Made by a program: the position numbers and the translations under genes
NCBI RefSeq assembly: GCF_030658505.1
Contig: NZ_JAUTXR010000094.1
Location: 1-45,333, forward strand
Length of the DNA: 45,333 nucleotides
From: Stenotrophomonas raiganjensis (SeqCode)
GTDB lineage: Bacteria; Pseudomonadota; Gammaproteobacteria; Xanthomonadales; Xanthomonadaceae
Direction of reading: 5' to 3'
Part shown: positions 16,635 to 24,492 of the stretch, piece after piece
Layout: each line of letters opens with the position of its first letter
How positions within the stretch are numbered: the stretch's first letter is position 1
Notes under the pieces: model-generated
Seen by the model: the letters and a program-made list of their open reading frames with translations, nothing else
Database searches by the model: none
What the model was told of the DNA's origin: nothing

Positions 16635-18806
16635 ATGCCTGCCTGTATCCGCCCGAGTGCCCTGGCAACCGCCATCGGCGCGACCCTGGCGCTGTTCAAC
16701 GCCGCCCATGCCGCCGAGCGCGCCCCGTCCGCGACGACCTCCCAGCTCCCAACCGTGCAGGTCACTGCCGACCTCGATGGCAGTACCGAAACGTCGCGTT
16801 CCTACACCACCGATTCCATGGGTACGGCGACCGGCCTGTCGCTGACCTCACGGCAGACCCCGCAATCGGTCAGCGTCATCACCCGCCAGCAGATCGAGGA
16901 CCGCGGGCTGCTCAGCACCGCCGATGCACTGGCCACCGCTCCGGGAATCTCGGTCACGCGCAGTGATGCCAACCGCTACTCGTTCTCGGCACGTGGCTTC
17001 GACATCGATAACTACCAGTTCGACGGTGTGGTCATGCCAGTGCTGTCGCCGTGGAATTTCGGCGAAAACAACCTGGACATGGTGGTGTACGACCGCATCG
17101 AGATCGTGCGCGGCGCCAATGGCCTGATGACCGGTGCCGGCAACCCCTCGGCGGCGGTGAACTATGTGCGCAAGCGTCCGCTGCGTGATTTCGCTGCCAG
17201 CGGTGGCATCAGCCTCGGCAGCTGGGACGCGCGCCGCGCCTGGGTGGACGTGTCCAGCCCACTCAGCCGGGAAGGGCGCGTGCGTGGCCGCGTGGTCGCC
17301 GCGCAGGCCGAGGGGGACAGCTATACGGCGGGCCTGGACAGCACCGCGAAGACGTTCTACGGCGTGGTCAGCATGGACCTGGGCGAGGACACCGGATTGA
17401 TCGCCGGTATCTCCTACCAGGATAACGACAACCGCGGCTTCGGCAGTGGCTTCGCGCTGTTCAATGCCGACGGCACGCGTACCCGCTTCGATCGTTCGGT
17501 ATCGGCCACCGCGCCGTGGGCCCGGATGACCACCGACACCCGCAACGGCTTCTTCGATTTCAATCATCGCTTCAGCAATGACTGGCAGGCGCGCGTGTCC
17601 TACAGCCGTTCGCACACCGACATGGAAATGAAGCATCTCTACCGCGGCGGCTATCCCGATCCGGTCACGGGTGCCATGCCCAATGGCAACAGCTTCACCC
17701 GCTACGACGGTCCGGTGCGCCGCGAGGCGGTCAGTGCCAGCCTGAGCGGTCCGTTCCAGCTGTTCGGCCGCCAGCACACTGCGTCGGTGGGCTGGTCGCG
17801 CTCGCGAGATCAGATCGCACTGGGGCAGTACCGCGCACTGGCGCCGTTGCCACCGTTGGCCAGCTATTTCGACTGGCACGGGCCGGGCACGCCCGAGCCG
17901 GTGTGGGCCGGCAACACGACCCAGGCCGATGATCTGGACAATCATCAGAGTGGTGCCTATGCCGTGGCGCGGTTGTCGCTGGCCGATCCCCTGCATGTGA
18001 TCGTCGGTGGCCGCCTGAGCAACTGGGAGACCGACCAGGTCTACTTCGGCAGCAAGCGGAAGTACCGCTACCGAAACGAGTTCGTACCGTATGCCGGCGT
18101 GGTCTGGGACCTGAACGGCTACGGCAGCGCGTATGCCAGTTACACCGGCATCTTCAAACCACAGAACAACCGCAATGAATCCGGGCAGATCCTCGACCCG
18201 ATCAGCGGCCGCAGCTATGAGCTGGGCCTCAAGGGCAGTTGGTTGCAGGAGCGCTTGAATGCCTCGGCGGCACTGTTCCGCACCCAGCAGGACAACCTCG
18301 CCGAAGCTACCGGTGGGCTGGTCGAGGGCAGTACGCAGGCGGCGTATCGTGCGGTGAAGGGCGCAACGGTGGACGGCCTGGAACTGGAACTGGCCGGTGA
18401 GCCGCTGCCGGGTTGGAGCCTGGGCACCAGCTTCACCACCTTCATCGCGCAGGACGCGCAGGGCAGGGCGATCAACACCGCCAAGCCGCGCAGCCTGTTC
18501 AAGCTGTTCACCACCTGGCGGCTGCCCGGTGCCTGGGATCGGCTGACCATCGGCGGTGGCGTGGATTGGCAGAACCGCATGTACCAGACCGCCACCGCGC
18601 CAGGGAACCGGCGGGTGCCGGTGCAGCAGTCCAGCTACGCACTGGTCAACCTGATGACACGCTATCAGTTCAGTTCCAACGTGTCGGCAACGGTCAACAT
18701 CAACAACCTGTTCGATCGCCATTACTACTCGCAGATCGGCTTCTACAACCAGGGCTGGTACGGCGCACCACGAAACGTGATGTTCGCCGTGAAGGTCGGC
18801 TATTAA
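16635..18806 (+). CDS. TonB-dependent ferric-siderophore receptor
   Basis: The 723-residue outer-membrane receptor has a signal peptide (MPACIRPSALATAIGATLALFNAAHA), a TonB box region around LPTVQVTAD, a plug with LTSRQTPQSVSVITRQQIEDRG and FSARGFDIDNYQFDGVVMP, then VYDRIEIVRGANGLMTGAGNPSAAVNYVRKRP, and a barrel ending in aromatic Tyr (FAVKVGY). These plug motifs are those of the FhuE/FpvA/PupB type receptors for hydroxamate or mixed siderophores. There is no N-terminal signalling (STN) domain, consistent with control by the adjacent AraC protein instead of a sigma factor. The in-frame ATG at 16590 overlaps the Fur box, so 16635 is chosen. Confidence 0.92.
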   Translation: MPACIRPSALATAIGATLALFNAAHAAERAPSATTSQLPTVQVTADLDGSTETSRSYTTDSMGTATGLSLTSRQTPQSVSVITRQQIEDRGLLSTADALATAPGISVTRSDANRYSFSARGFDIDNYQFDGVVMPVLSPWNFGENNLDMVVYDRIEIVRGANGLMTGAGNPSAAVNYVRKRPLRDFAASGGISLGSWDARRAWVDVSSPLSREGRVRGRVVAAQAEGDSYTAGLDSTAKTFYGVVSMDLGEDTGLIAGISYQDNDNRGFGSGFALFNADGTRTRFDRSVSATAPWARMTTDTRNGFFDFNHRFSNDWQARVSYSRSHTDMEMKHLYRGGYPDPVTGAMPNGNSFTRYDGPVRREAVSASLSGPFQLFGRQHTASVGWSRSRDQIALGQYRALAPLPPLASYFDWHGPGTPEPVWAGNTTQADDLDNHQSGAYAVARLSLADPLHVIVGGRLSNWETDQVYFGSKRKYRYRNEFVPYAGVVWDLNGYGSAYASYTGIFKPQNNRNESGQILDPISGRSYELGLKGSWLQERLNASAALFRTQQDNLAEATGGLVEGSTQAAYRAVKGATVDGLELELAGEPLPGWSLGTSFTTFIAQDAQGRAINTAKPRSLFKLFTTWRLPGAWDRLTIGGGVDWQNRMYQTATAPGNRRVPVQQSSYALVNLMTRYQFSSNVSATVNINNLFDRHYYSQIGFYNQGWYGAPRNVMFAVKVGY

Positions 18807-18841
18807 GGCAGGGCGTTGCCATACGTTCAGCGCCCTGCCTT
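18805..18841 (+). terminator. Hairpin at the end of the siderophore receptor gene
   Basis: AAGGCAGGGCG (18805-18815) and CGCCCTGCCTT (18831-18841) form an 11-bp stem around a 15-base loop, starting in the receptor's stop codon. The T-run is minimal, so efficiency is uncertain. Confidence 0.55.
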
Positions 18842-18929
18842 GTGCAGGGCGCCGACGCTGTGCACGATCCGGGGTGCTGCGCCCCACAGCGCTTCACGCA
18901 GCGCCTTCTTCACGGGAATGGAGCAACGT

Positions 18930-19412
18930 ATGAAGCTGCTGTCCGCTGTGTTGTTGTCTGCGCTTTCGCTGCCGGCCGCTTCGGCGTTCGCGGTGGAAGC
19001 TTCGCCCTCACCGCTGCTGGGGCGCTGGTCGCTGGATGTTGCCACCTCGGCGCTGCCCGAGGCGCAACGCCCGAAGCAGGTGGTGCTGGAATTCAAGGAC
19101 GCCGGTGCGGGGCGTTGGAGTTCGCACGTGGACATCGTCCTGCACGATGGCAAGACCATGAGATCCGACGGCACGCTGGCCCTGGATGGTACGCCGGGCG
19201 CCCTGTCCGGCACCTATGGCGCGGACAAGGCCAACCTGAAACTGCCAGCGCCGAACACCCTGGTGATGCAGCTGGTGGACCACGGCACGCCGGCCTCCAC
19301 CCGCATCTATACCGTGGCGGCCGATCGTACGACGATGACCGAAACCAAGGCGTTCTACGGTCACGACGGTACGCCGATCCTGCAGACCAACCTGTTCAAG
19401 CGGATGCCGTAG
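18930..19412 (+). CDS. Exported protein of unknown function
   Basis: The 160-residue product starts MKLLSAVLLSALSLPAASAFA, a signal peptide with a likely cut after the AxA, so it is periplasmic or secreted. The mature part reads LLGRWSLDVATSALPEAQRPKQVVLEFKDAGAGRWSSHVDIVLHDGKTMRSDG..., predicted beta-rich, with no cysteines or known catalytic motif that I recognise. GGAG lies 7 bases before the ATG; the frame is open to 18816 but without a signal peptide there. It follows the siderophore receptor after a hairpin and may belong to the same iron-regulated unit, but this is only suggested by position. Confidence 0.75.
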   Translation: MKLLSAVLLSALSLPAASAFAVEASPSPLLGRWSLDVATSALPEAQRPKQVVLEFKDAGAGRWSSHVDIVLHDGKTMRSDGTLALDGTPGALSGTYGADKANLKLPAPNTLVMQLVDHGTPASTRIYTVAADRTTMTETKAFYGHDGTPILQTNLFKRMP

Positions 19413-19424
19413 CGGCGTCCTCTG

Positions 19425-19451
19425 CACCACGCCCGCACAGCGGGCGTGGTG
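19425..19451. terminator. Bidirectional hairpin terminator
   Basis: CACCACGCCCGC (19425-19436) and GCGGGCGTGGTG (19440-19451) form a perfect 12-bp stem with loop ACA between two convergent genes. It probably serves both, although no T-run is present on either side. Confidence 0.65.
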
Positions 19452-19463
19452 ACTGCGGCCGCC

Positions 19464-22136
19464 CTACACCGCGGCCGGGTCGCGCTTGCCAGCGTCGATG
19501 CCGTACTTGTCGATGGCGTCCTGCATCCGCGAGCGCTCGATGCGGCCTTCGTCGGCCAGCGACTTCAGCGCCGCCAGCACGATGAAGTGACGATCCACTT
19601 CGAAGAACGTGCGCAGTGATTCACGCGTGTCGGAACGGCCGAAGCCATCGGTGCCGAGTGCAGTGAAGCGGCGGTCGTTGATGAAGGGACGGATCTGGTC
19701 GCCGACGATCTTCATGTAGTCGGTGGCCACCACCACCGGGCCTTCATGGCCCTGCAGGCACTGCTGCACGTAGGGCACGCGCGGCTCCTCGGCCGGATGC
19801 AGCAGGTTCCAGCGCTCGGCGGCCAGGCCATCGCGGCGCAGTTCGGTCAGGCTGGTCGCGCTCCACACATCGCTGGCGATGCCGAAGTCCTGCAGCAGCA
19901 GTTCTGCCGCGGCTTCCACTTCGCGCAGGATCGAACCGCTGCCCATCAGCTGCACGCGTGGCTGCGAGGCGCTGTCGGCGGCCGCCGGGTGCAGCAGGTA
20001 CAGGCCCTTCAGGATGCCGGCCTCGGCGCCCTCGGGCAGTGCCGGCTGCGGGTAATTCTCGTTGAGTACGGTGATGTAGTAGTAGATGTCTTCCTGCTCG
20101 ACGTACATGCGGCGCAGGCCGTCGTGGATGATCACCGCCAGCTCGTAGTTGTAGGTCGGGTCGTAGGACACGCAGCTCGGGATCACCGACGACAGCACGT
20201 GGCTGTGGCCATCATCGTGCTGCAGGCCTTCGCCCATCAGCGTGGTACGGCCCGACGTGGCACCGAGCAGGAAGCCGCGCGTACGTGCATCGGCAGCAGC
20301 CCAGGCCAGGTCGCCGACGCGCTGCAGGCCGAACATCGAGTAGAAGATGTAGAACGGAATCGTGGCCAGGCCGTGGTTGCTGTAGGCGGTGCCGGCGGCG
20401 ATCCACGAGCAGATCGCACCGGATTCGTTGATGCCTTCCTGCAGGATCTGGCCGTCCTTGGCTTCCTTGTAATAGCTCAGCTGGCCGGCATCCTGCGGGG
20501 TGTACAGCTGGCCCAGGTAGGAATGAATGCCGATCTGGCGGAACAGGCCCTCCATGCCGAAGGTGCGCGATTCATCGGGCACGATCGGAATCACCAGCCT
20601 GCCCAGGTCCGGGTCCTTCAGCAGGCTGGTGAGGATGCGCACGAAGCCCATTGTGGTGGACTGGCCACGATCGCCGCTGCCCTGCAGCTGGGTGTTGAAG
20701 ATCGACAGCGGTGGCAGCGGCAGCGGGTCGACCTTGGCCAGGCGTGCGGGCAGCTGCCCACCCTGGATGCGGCGGCGTTCGGCGAAGTAGGCCGCCTCGG
20801 CGCTGCCCGGTTCCGGGCGCAGGTAGGGCATCTCTTCCAGCTGTTCGTCGCTGACCGGCAGGTTGAAGCGGTCACGGAAGGCGCGCACCGCGTCGGCGCT
20901 CATCTTCTTCAGCTGATGGTTGATGTTCTGGCCTTCGCCGGCCTCGCCCATGCCGAAACCCTTGACCGTCTTGGCCAGGATCACCGTCGGCCGGCCGCTG
21001 GTGTTCACCGCCTGCTGGTAGGCAGCGTACACCTTCTGCGGATCATGGCCGCCACGTGCCAGCGCCCAGATGTCGTCGTCGCTCATGTGCGCGACCAGCT
21101 CCAGCAGCTCGGGGTAACGGCCGAAGAAGTGTTCGCGCACGTAGGCGCCGCTCTGCGACTTGAAGGTCTGGTAGTCGCCATCCACGCATTCCATCATGCG
21201 CTGGCGCAGCAGGCCGCTGTGGTCGCGCGCCAGCAGGTCGTCCCAGCCGCCGCCCCAGATCAGCTTGATCACGTTCCAGCCCGCCGCGCGGAAGGTGCCT
21301 TCCAGCTCCTGGATGACCTTGGCGTTGCCGCGCACCGGACCGTCCAGGCGCTGCAGGTTGCAGTTGACCACGAACACGATGTTGTCCAGCCGCTCGCGGC
21401 CGGCCAGCGAGATTGCTGCCAGCGATTCGGGCTGGTCCATCTCGCCGTCGCCGAGGAAGGCCCAGACCTTGCGTCCCTGGTGCTGCTTCAGGCCGCGGTA
21501 TTCCAGGTAACGCATGTAGCGCGCCTGGTAGGCCGCGGTGAGCGGGCCCAGGCCCATCGACACGGTGGGGAACTGCCAGAACTCCGGCATCAGGCGCGGA
21601 TGTGGATACGAGGACAGGCCCTCGCGTCCGGCTTCGCGGCGGAAGTTGTCCATCCGCGCCTGATCGATGCGGCCTTCCACGTAGGCGCGGCCATAGATGC
21701 CGGGCGCGGAATGGCCTTGGATGTAGATCATGTCGCCATCGAAGGTGTCGGTGCGGCCACGGAAGAAATGATCGAAGCCCACGTCGTACAGCACTGCTGC
21801 CGACTGGTAGGTGGCGATGTGGCCACCGACGTTGGAGTGCTTGCCTGCACGCAGCACCATCACCATCGCGTTCCAGCGGATCATCGCGTTCAGGCGGCGC
21901 TCGATGGCCAGGTCACCGGGATAGGCCGGCTGGCGTTCGGGCGGGATGGTATTGACGTAGGCCGTCCATGCGCGGGTATGCAGGTCGCCGTGCTGCTGCG
22001 CGTCCAGATCGCTCAGCTGGTCGATCAGGTAGTGCGCGCGTGGCCGGCCTCCGGCCTGCATCACCGCCTCCAGCGATTCACGCCATTCCCGAGTTTCCAG
22101 CGGGTCGGTATCGAAGGGGATGAGGGCTTGGTTCAT
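19464..22136 (-). CDS. aceE: Pyruvate dehydrogenase E1 component, homodimeric type
   Basis: AceE decarboxylates pyruvate with thiamine diphosphate and passes the acetyl group to the lipoyl E2 subunit of the pyruvate dehydrogenase complex. The 890-residue protein (E. coli AceE 887) has the thiamine-diphosphate motif GDGEMDQPES ... NCNLQRLDG, the His-containing GKHSNVGGHIATYQSAA, and the transketolase-like central and C-terminal domains (MEGLFRQIGIHSYLGQLYTPQD; ATDYMKIVGDQIRPFI). It stands alone here, so aceF and lpd must lie elsewhere. The ATG at 22136 (MNQALIP) has GGAG in TCTGGAGACAGTC upstream; the longer frame to 22202 is rejected. Upstream 22137-22380 shows no operator that I can name. 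Confidence 0.95.
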   Translation of the reverse strand: MNQALIPFDTDPLETREWRESLEAVMQAGGRPRAHYLIDQLSDLDAQQHGDLHTRAWTAYVNTIPPERQPAYPGDLAIERRLNAMIRWNAMVMVLRAGKHSNVGGHIATYQSAAVLYDVGFDHFFRGRTDTFDGDMIYIQGHSAPGIYGRAYVEGRIDQARMDNFRREAGREGLSSYPHPRLMPEFWQFPTVSMGLGPLTAAYQARYMRYLEYRGLKQHQGRKVWAFLGDGEMDQPESLAAISLAGRERLDNIVFVVNCNLQRLDGPVRGNAKVIQELEGTFRAAGWNVIKLIWGGGWDDLLARDHSGLLRQRMMECVDGDYQTFKSQSGAYVREHFFGRYPELLELVAHMSDDDIWALARGGHDPQKVYAAYQQAVNTSGRPTVILAKTVKGFGMGEAGEGQNINHQLKKMSADAVRAFRDRFNLPVSDEQLEEMPYLRPEPGSAEAAYFAERRRIQGGQLPARLAKVDPLPLPPLSIFNTQLQGSGDRGQSTTMGFVRILTSLLKDPDLGRLVIPIVPDESRTFGMEGLFRQIGIHSYLGQLYTPQDAGQLSYYKEAKDGQILQEGINESGAICSWIAAGTAYSNHGLATIPFYIFYSMFGLQRVGDLAWAAADARTRGFLLGATSGRTTLMGEGLQHDDGHSHVLSSVIPSCVSYDPTYNYELAVIIHDGLRRMYVEQEDIYYYITVLNENYPQPALPEGAEAGILKGLYLLHPAAADSASQPRVQLMGSGSILREVEAAAELLLQDFGIASDVWSATSLTELRRDGLAAERWNLLHPAEEPRVPYVQQCLQGHEGPVVVATDYMKIVGDQIRPFINDRRFTALGTDGFGRSDTRESLRTFFEVDRHFIVLAALKSLADEGRIERSRMQDAIDKYGIDAGKRDPAAV

Positions 22137-22380
22137 GACTGTCTCCAGAGGGCGCCGTTTGGACGTCTGCCTGAGCGACAACACCATCAGGGCGCACAGC
22201 ACTGGAGCGGGGTCGCAACGGCAAGGCCGTGACGCGAAGAGCGACCGTCGCGGTCACCGAGGAGGCAAGCGTAGGCCCGGCTTCGCGCCTTCGATAGGCG
22301 GGCCCGGCTTGGGTCTCTGGCAAGCAAGGGTTGGCGCGGAGCGCCGTATCATGGGCGGGCGTGCTGGGTGCGGCCGCTGA

Positions 22381-22680
22381 TCAGGCCGGGGACAGGCCCG
22401 GGAAGAACATCGGGATGACCGCCACACCAACGCCCAGCAGGCACCAGGCCACGATCGGCAGCCAGCCCGCCAGACGTTGGGCGGGTTCCGGTGCACGACG
22501 GCCGCCGATCCACAGCAGCAGCGTCAGCACACCTAGCGCATAGGCGAGGGCGACGATCACCGGATGCACGTGGACGACCCGGCTGGGCGGCCACATCTGC
22601 TGCTGGTAGGCGGTGGTGTGTGCGACCAGCAGCAGGAACAGCAGGCTGCTGAGGGTGTTGATGGCGGTACGGGCGTTCAT
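22381..22680 (-). CDS. Small inner-membrane protein, unknown function
   Basis: The 99-residue product MNARTAINTLSSLLFLLLVAHTTAYQ... has three hydrophobic segments: near residues 8-24, about 38-58 (VIVALAYALGVLTLLLWIGG) and about 72-92 (LPIVAWCLLGVGVAVIPMFF). The first could be an uncleaved signal anchor. AAGGAG precedes the ATG at 22680 at a good distance, which supports translation. It is divergent from the ECF sigma gene and shares a 138-base intergenic region with it. No family recognised. Confidence 0.7.
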   Translation of the reverse strand: MNARTAINTLSSLLFLLLVAHTTAYQQQMWPPSRVVHVHPVIVALAYALGVLTLLLWIGGRRAPEPAQRLAGWLPIVAWCLLGVGVAVIPMFFPGLSPA

Positions 22681-22749
22681 TGCGGGGCACTCCTTGTGCC
22701 GGCTGCCGGAAATTGCAGGGGCGGCATTCTAGCGGTTGCCTGCCAGCAG

Positions 22750-22767
22750 TTGAAACGCCACTGTCAT
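22750..22767 (+). promoter_or_regulatory. Possible Pho box upstream of the ECF sigma gene
   Basis: TTGAAAC-GCCA-CTGTCAT has the 7-4-7 spacing of a PhoB site; the second heptamer is a perfect CTGTCAT and the first matches at 3 of 7 positions (10/14 in total). It lies 52 bases before the GTG start. On its own it is weak; it gains weight from the phosphatase genes downstream. Confidence 0.35.
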
Positions 22768-22818
22768 CGATGGCCGTCACCCTGCGGGGCTTTCCAGCCT
22801 CGGGGTGGTTGGCCGGCC

Positions 22819-23334
22819 GTGAACAGCGTGAGGATCTGGGAGAAGAGCTATGCGCTGCGGCGGCGGCTGCTGCGCGGCTTCTTCCTGCGTCGCGGTTCGG
22901 CCAGCGAGGATGCCGAAGACCTGGCGCAGGAGGTCTACCTGCGCCTGCTGCGCAGCACCGGCGAGGATGCCGATGCGGTCGAGAACCCGGAAGCCTACCT
23001 GTTCACCGTGGCGGCCAACCTGGCGCGCGAGCATGCGCGCGCGCGTTCGTCGTTGCCGCCACTGGAAGACGTCGACCTGCTGGCCGAAGTGCTGAAAAGC
23101 GAAGAAGACATCGAAGGCGAATTCGAGCGTGCGCAGCGCTGGAACGATATCCGCAGCACCATCGCACGGTTGCCGGCGACTACGCGGCGAGTGATGGAGC
23201 TGCACTACCGCGACGGGCTGGACTGCCCGGCCATCAGCCAGCAGCTGCAGGTTTCGGTGCACATGGTGCGCAAGCATATCGGCAAGGGGCTGGAAGCCTG
23301 CAGGAAGGCGCTGGGGGCCAGGGAATTCACATGA
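22819..23334 (+). CDS. ECF sigma factor, FecI-like
   Basis: The 171-residue product has sigma region 2 (LRRGSASEDAEDLAQEVYLRLLRS ... ENPEAYLFTVAANLAREHAR) and region 4 (TIARLPATTRRVMELHYRDGLDCPAISQQLQVSVHMVRKHIGKGLEACRKAL). Such sigma factors are held or activated by a FecR-type membrane protein and switch on the gene of the partner receptor. The only suitable start is GTG 22819, with a poor ribosome site, which suggests low expression; GTG 22828 is an alternative. Its stop overlaps the fecR start (ATGA), so the two are translationally coupled. The adjacent receptor carries the matching STN signalling domain. Confidence 0.92.
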   Translation: MNSVRIWEKSYALRRRLLRGFFLRRGSASEDAEDLAQEVYLRLLRSTGEDADAVENPEAYLFTVAANLAREHARARSSLPPLEDVDLLAEVLKSEEDIEGEFERAQRWNDIRSTIARLPATTRRVMELHYRDGLDCPAISQQLQVSVHMVRKHIGKGLEACRKALGAREFT

Positions 23335-24353
23335 ACCCGTATCCATCACGCAGGCCTGACGACGAGATCGCCCGTGAGGCGGCGCACTGGTTCGTCTGCA
23401 ATCGGGAGGGGGCGCTGGATGAGGCCGGGCGCCTCGCGTTCCTGGACTGGATGAAGCGCTCGCCGGAGCATGTGCGCGCCTACATGCGCACCGTCGCGTT
23501 GCACCGGCAGGTGGGCGAGGCGCTGCAATTGCCGTTGCCTGACGAGGCGGTGGTTCCACCGCGGCAGGTCGCCGCCAAGGTGGTGCCGCTGTTCGGTAGC
23601 GTGCACGCGCCGCCGCGCGCTGTGCCGCGCCGCGGTCGTGCGCGCTGGTGGGTGGCGGCTGCCGCAGCCTGTATCGCCCTGCTCGGCGTGGGCCTGGTAC
23701 CGCAGCTGATACCCACCGAGCAGCTGTACAGCGCCGACCATGGTGAGCTGCGTGACCTGGTGCTGCCCGACCAGACCCAGGTACGGCTCAACGCGGACAG
23801 TCGCCTGCGGGTACGCATGGGCGGGTTCAGCCGCAAGGTGGAGCTGCTGCAGGGTGAGGCCACATTCGACATCGCCCGCGACCGCCGTCCGTTCGAGGTG
23901 CAGGTGAACGGCCTGGAGATCCGGGACATTGGCACGGTGTTCGATGTCTCGCGACGGCTGCAGAGCACGCGCATCGGCGTGGTTTCCGGCGAGGTGGAAG
24001 TATGGAGCCAGGGTGTGGACGGCCGGCGTCTTGCGCAACTGGGCGAAGGCCGGGTGGTGCAGGTCGACGCGCGCAGCCATGCGGTCGAGCCATTGGACCT
24101 GCCATTGTCGATGCTGCTGGATTGGCAGCAGCGCAAAGTGTCCTTCCTCGATGAGCGGCTGGACGAGGTGGCCGCTGCCTTCAACCGCCACAACCAGGTG
24201 CAGGTGCGGGTGCTGGATGAAGGTGCGGCGTCGGCGCGGCTGTCCGGCAGCCTGGATGCACATCGTATCGGTGCGTTGCAGGCGTTCCTCGAGCGCGACC
24301 CGCGTTTCGTGGTGAGGCGCGAAGGCGACACGGTGCGGGTCGGCAGTCGCTGA
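23331..24353 (+). CDS. FecR-type anti-sigma / sigma regulator
   Basis: The 340-residue inner-membrane protein relays a signal from the outer-membrane receptor to the sigma factor. The N-terminal cytoplasmic domain (residues 1 to about 100) has the FecR-N pattern EIAREAAHWFVCNREG ... RLAFLDWMKRSPEHVRAYM. One membrane segment spans about 106-124 (WWVAAAAACIALLGVGLVP). The periplasmic FecR domain follows (STEQLYSADHGELRDLVLPDQTQVRLNADSRLRVR resembles the family core), and the C-terminal 80 residues (DERLDEVAAAFNRHNQVQV ... FVVRREGDTVRV) form the receptor-contacting domain. ATG 23331 overlaps the sigma gene by 4 bases. Confidence 0.92.
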   Translation: MNPYPSRRPDDEIAREAAHWFVCNREGALDEAGRLAFLDWMKRSPEHVRAYMRTVALHRQVGEALQLPLPDEAVVPPRQVAAKVVPLFGSVHAPPRAVPRRGRARWWVAAAAACIALLGVGLVPQLIPTEQLYSADHGELRDLVLPDQTQVRLNADSRLRVRMGGFSRKVELLQGEATFDIARDRRPFEVQVNGLEIRDIGTVFDVSRRLQSTRIGVVSGEVEVWSQGVDGRRLAQLGEGRVVQVDARSHAVEPLDLPLSMLLDWQQRKVSFLDERLDEVAAAFNRHNQVQVRVLDEGAASARLSGSLDAHRIGALQAFLERDPRFVVRREGDTVRVGSR

Positions 24354-24369
24354 GGGCGGCGGCCGTGCA

Positions 24370-24419
24370 CTGTCAGAAAAAATTCATCGAATCCGCGTTC
24401 TCCACTTCGGTGGACGCGG
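24370..24419 (+). promoter_or_regulatory. Putative promoter of the signalling receptor, with a TTCG hairpin
   Basis: Between fecR and the receptor gene lies CTGTCAGAAAAAATTCAT (24370-24387), an A-rich GAAAAAATTC block of the kind seen at -35 in promoters read by FecI-type sigma factors; it also fits a 7-4-7 Pho box at 10 of 14 positions. Just after it, CCGCG-TTC-TCCAC / GTGGA-CGCGG closes on a TTCG tetraloop (24393-24419), a stable mRNA 5' hairpin. Which of these is used cannot be told from sequence alone. Confidence 0.45.
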
Positions 24420-24492
24420 GCTCTTACATGGGAGAAGCCGCTGTCGAGATGCACAGCGGCACCTGCTGCTTTCTCTCTTCCAAGGACCCGTG

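Noticed and set aside
16848..18887. 679-codon frame antisense to the siderophore receptor
   Set aside because: Composition-driven shadow rich in Arg, Ala and His; the plus strand encodes a full receptor.
19746..22232. 828-codon frame antisense to aceE
   Set aside because: Shadow of a fully conserved pyruvate dehydrogenase gene.
22761..22780. CTGTCAT and CCGTCAC upstream of the sigma gene as a Pho box
   Set aside because: The two heptamers are 13 bases apart instead of 11. The weaker 7-4-7 match at 22750-22767 was reported instead, with low confidence.
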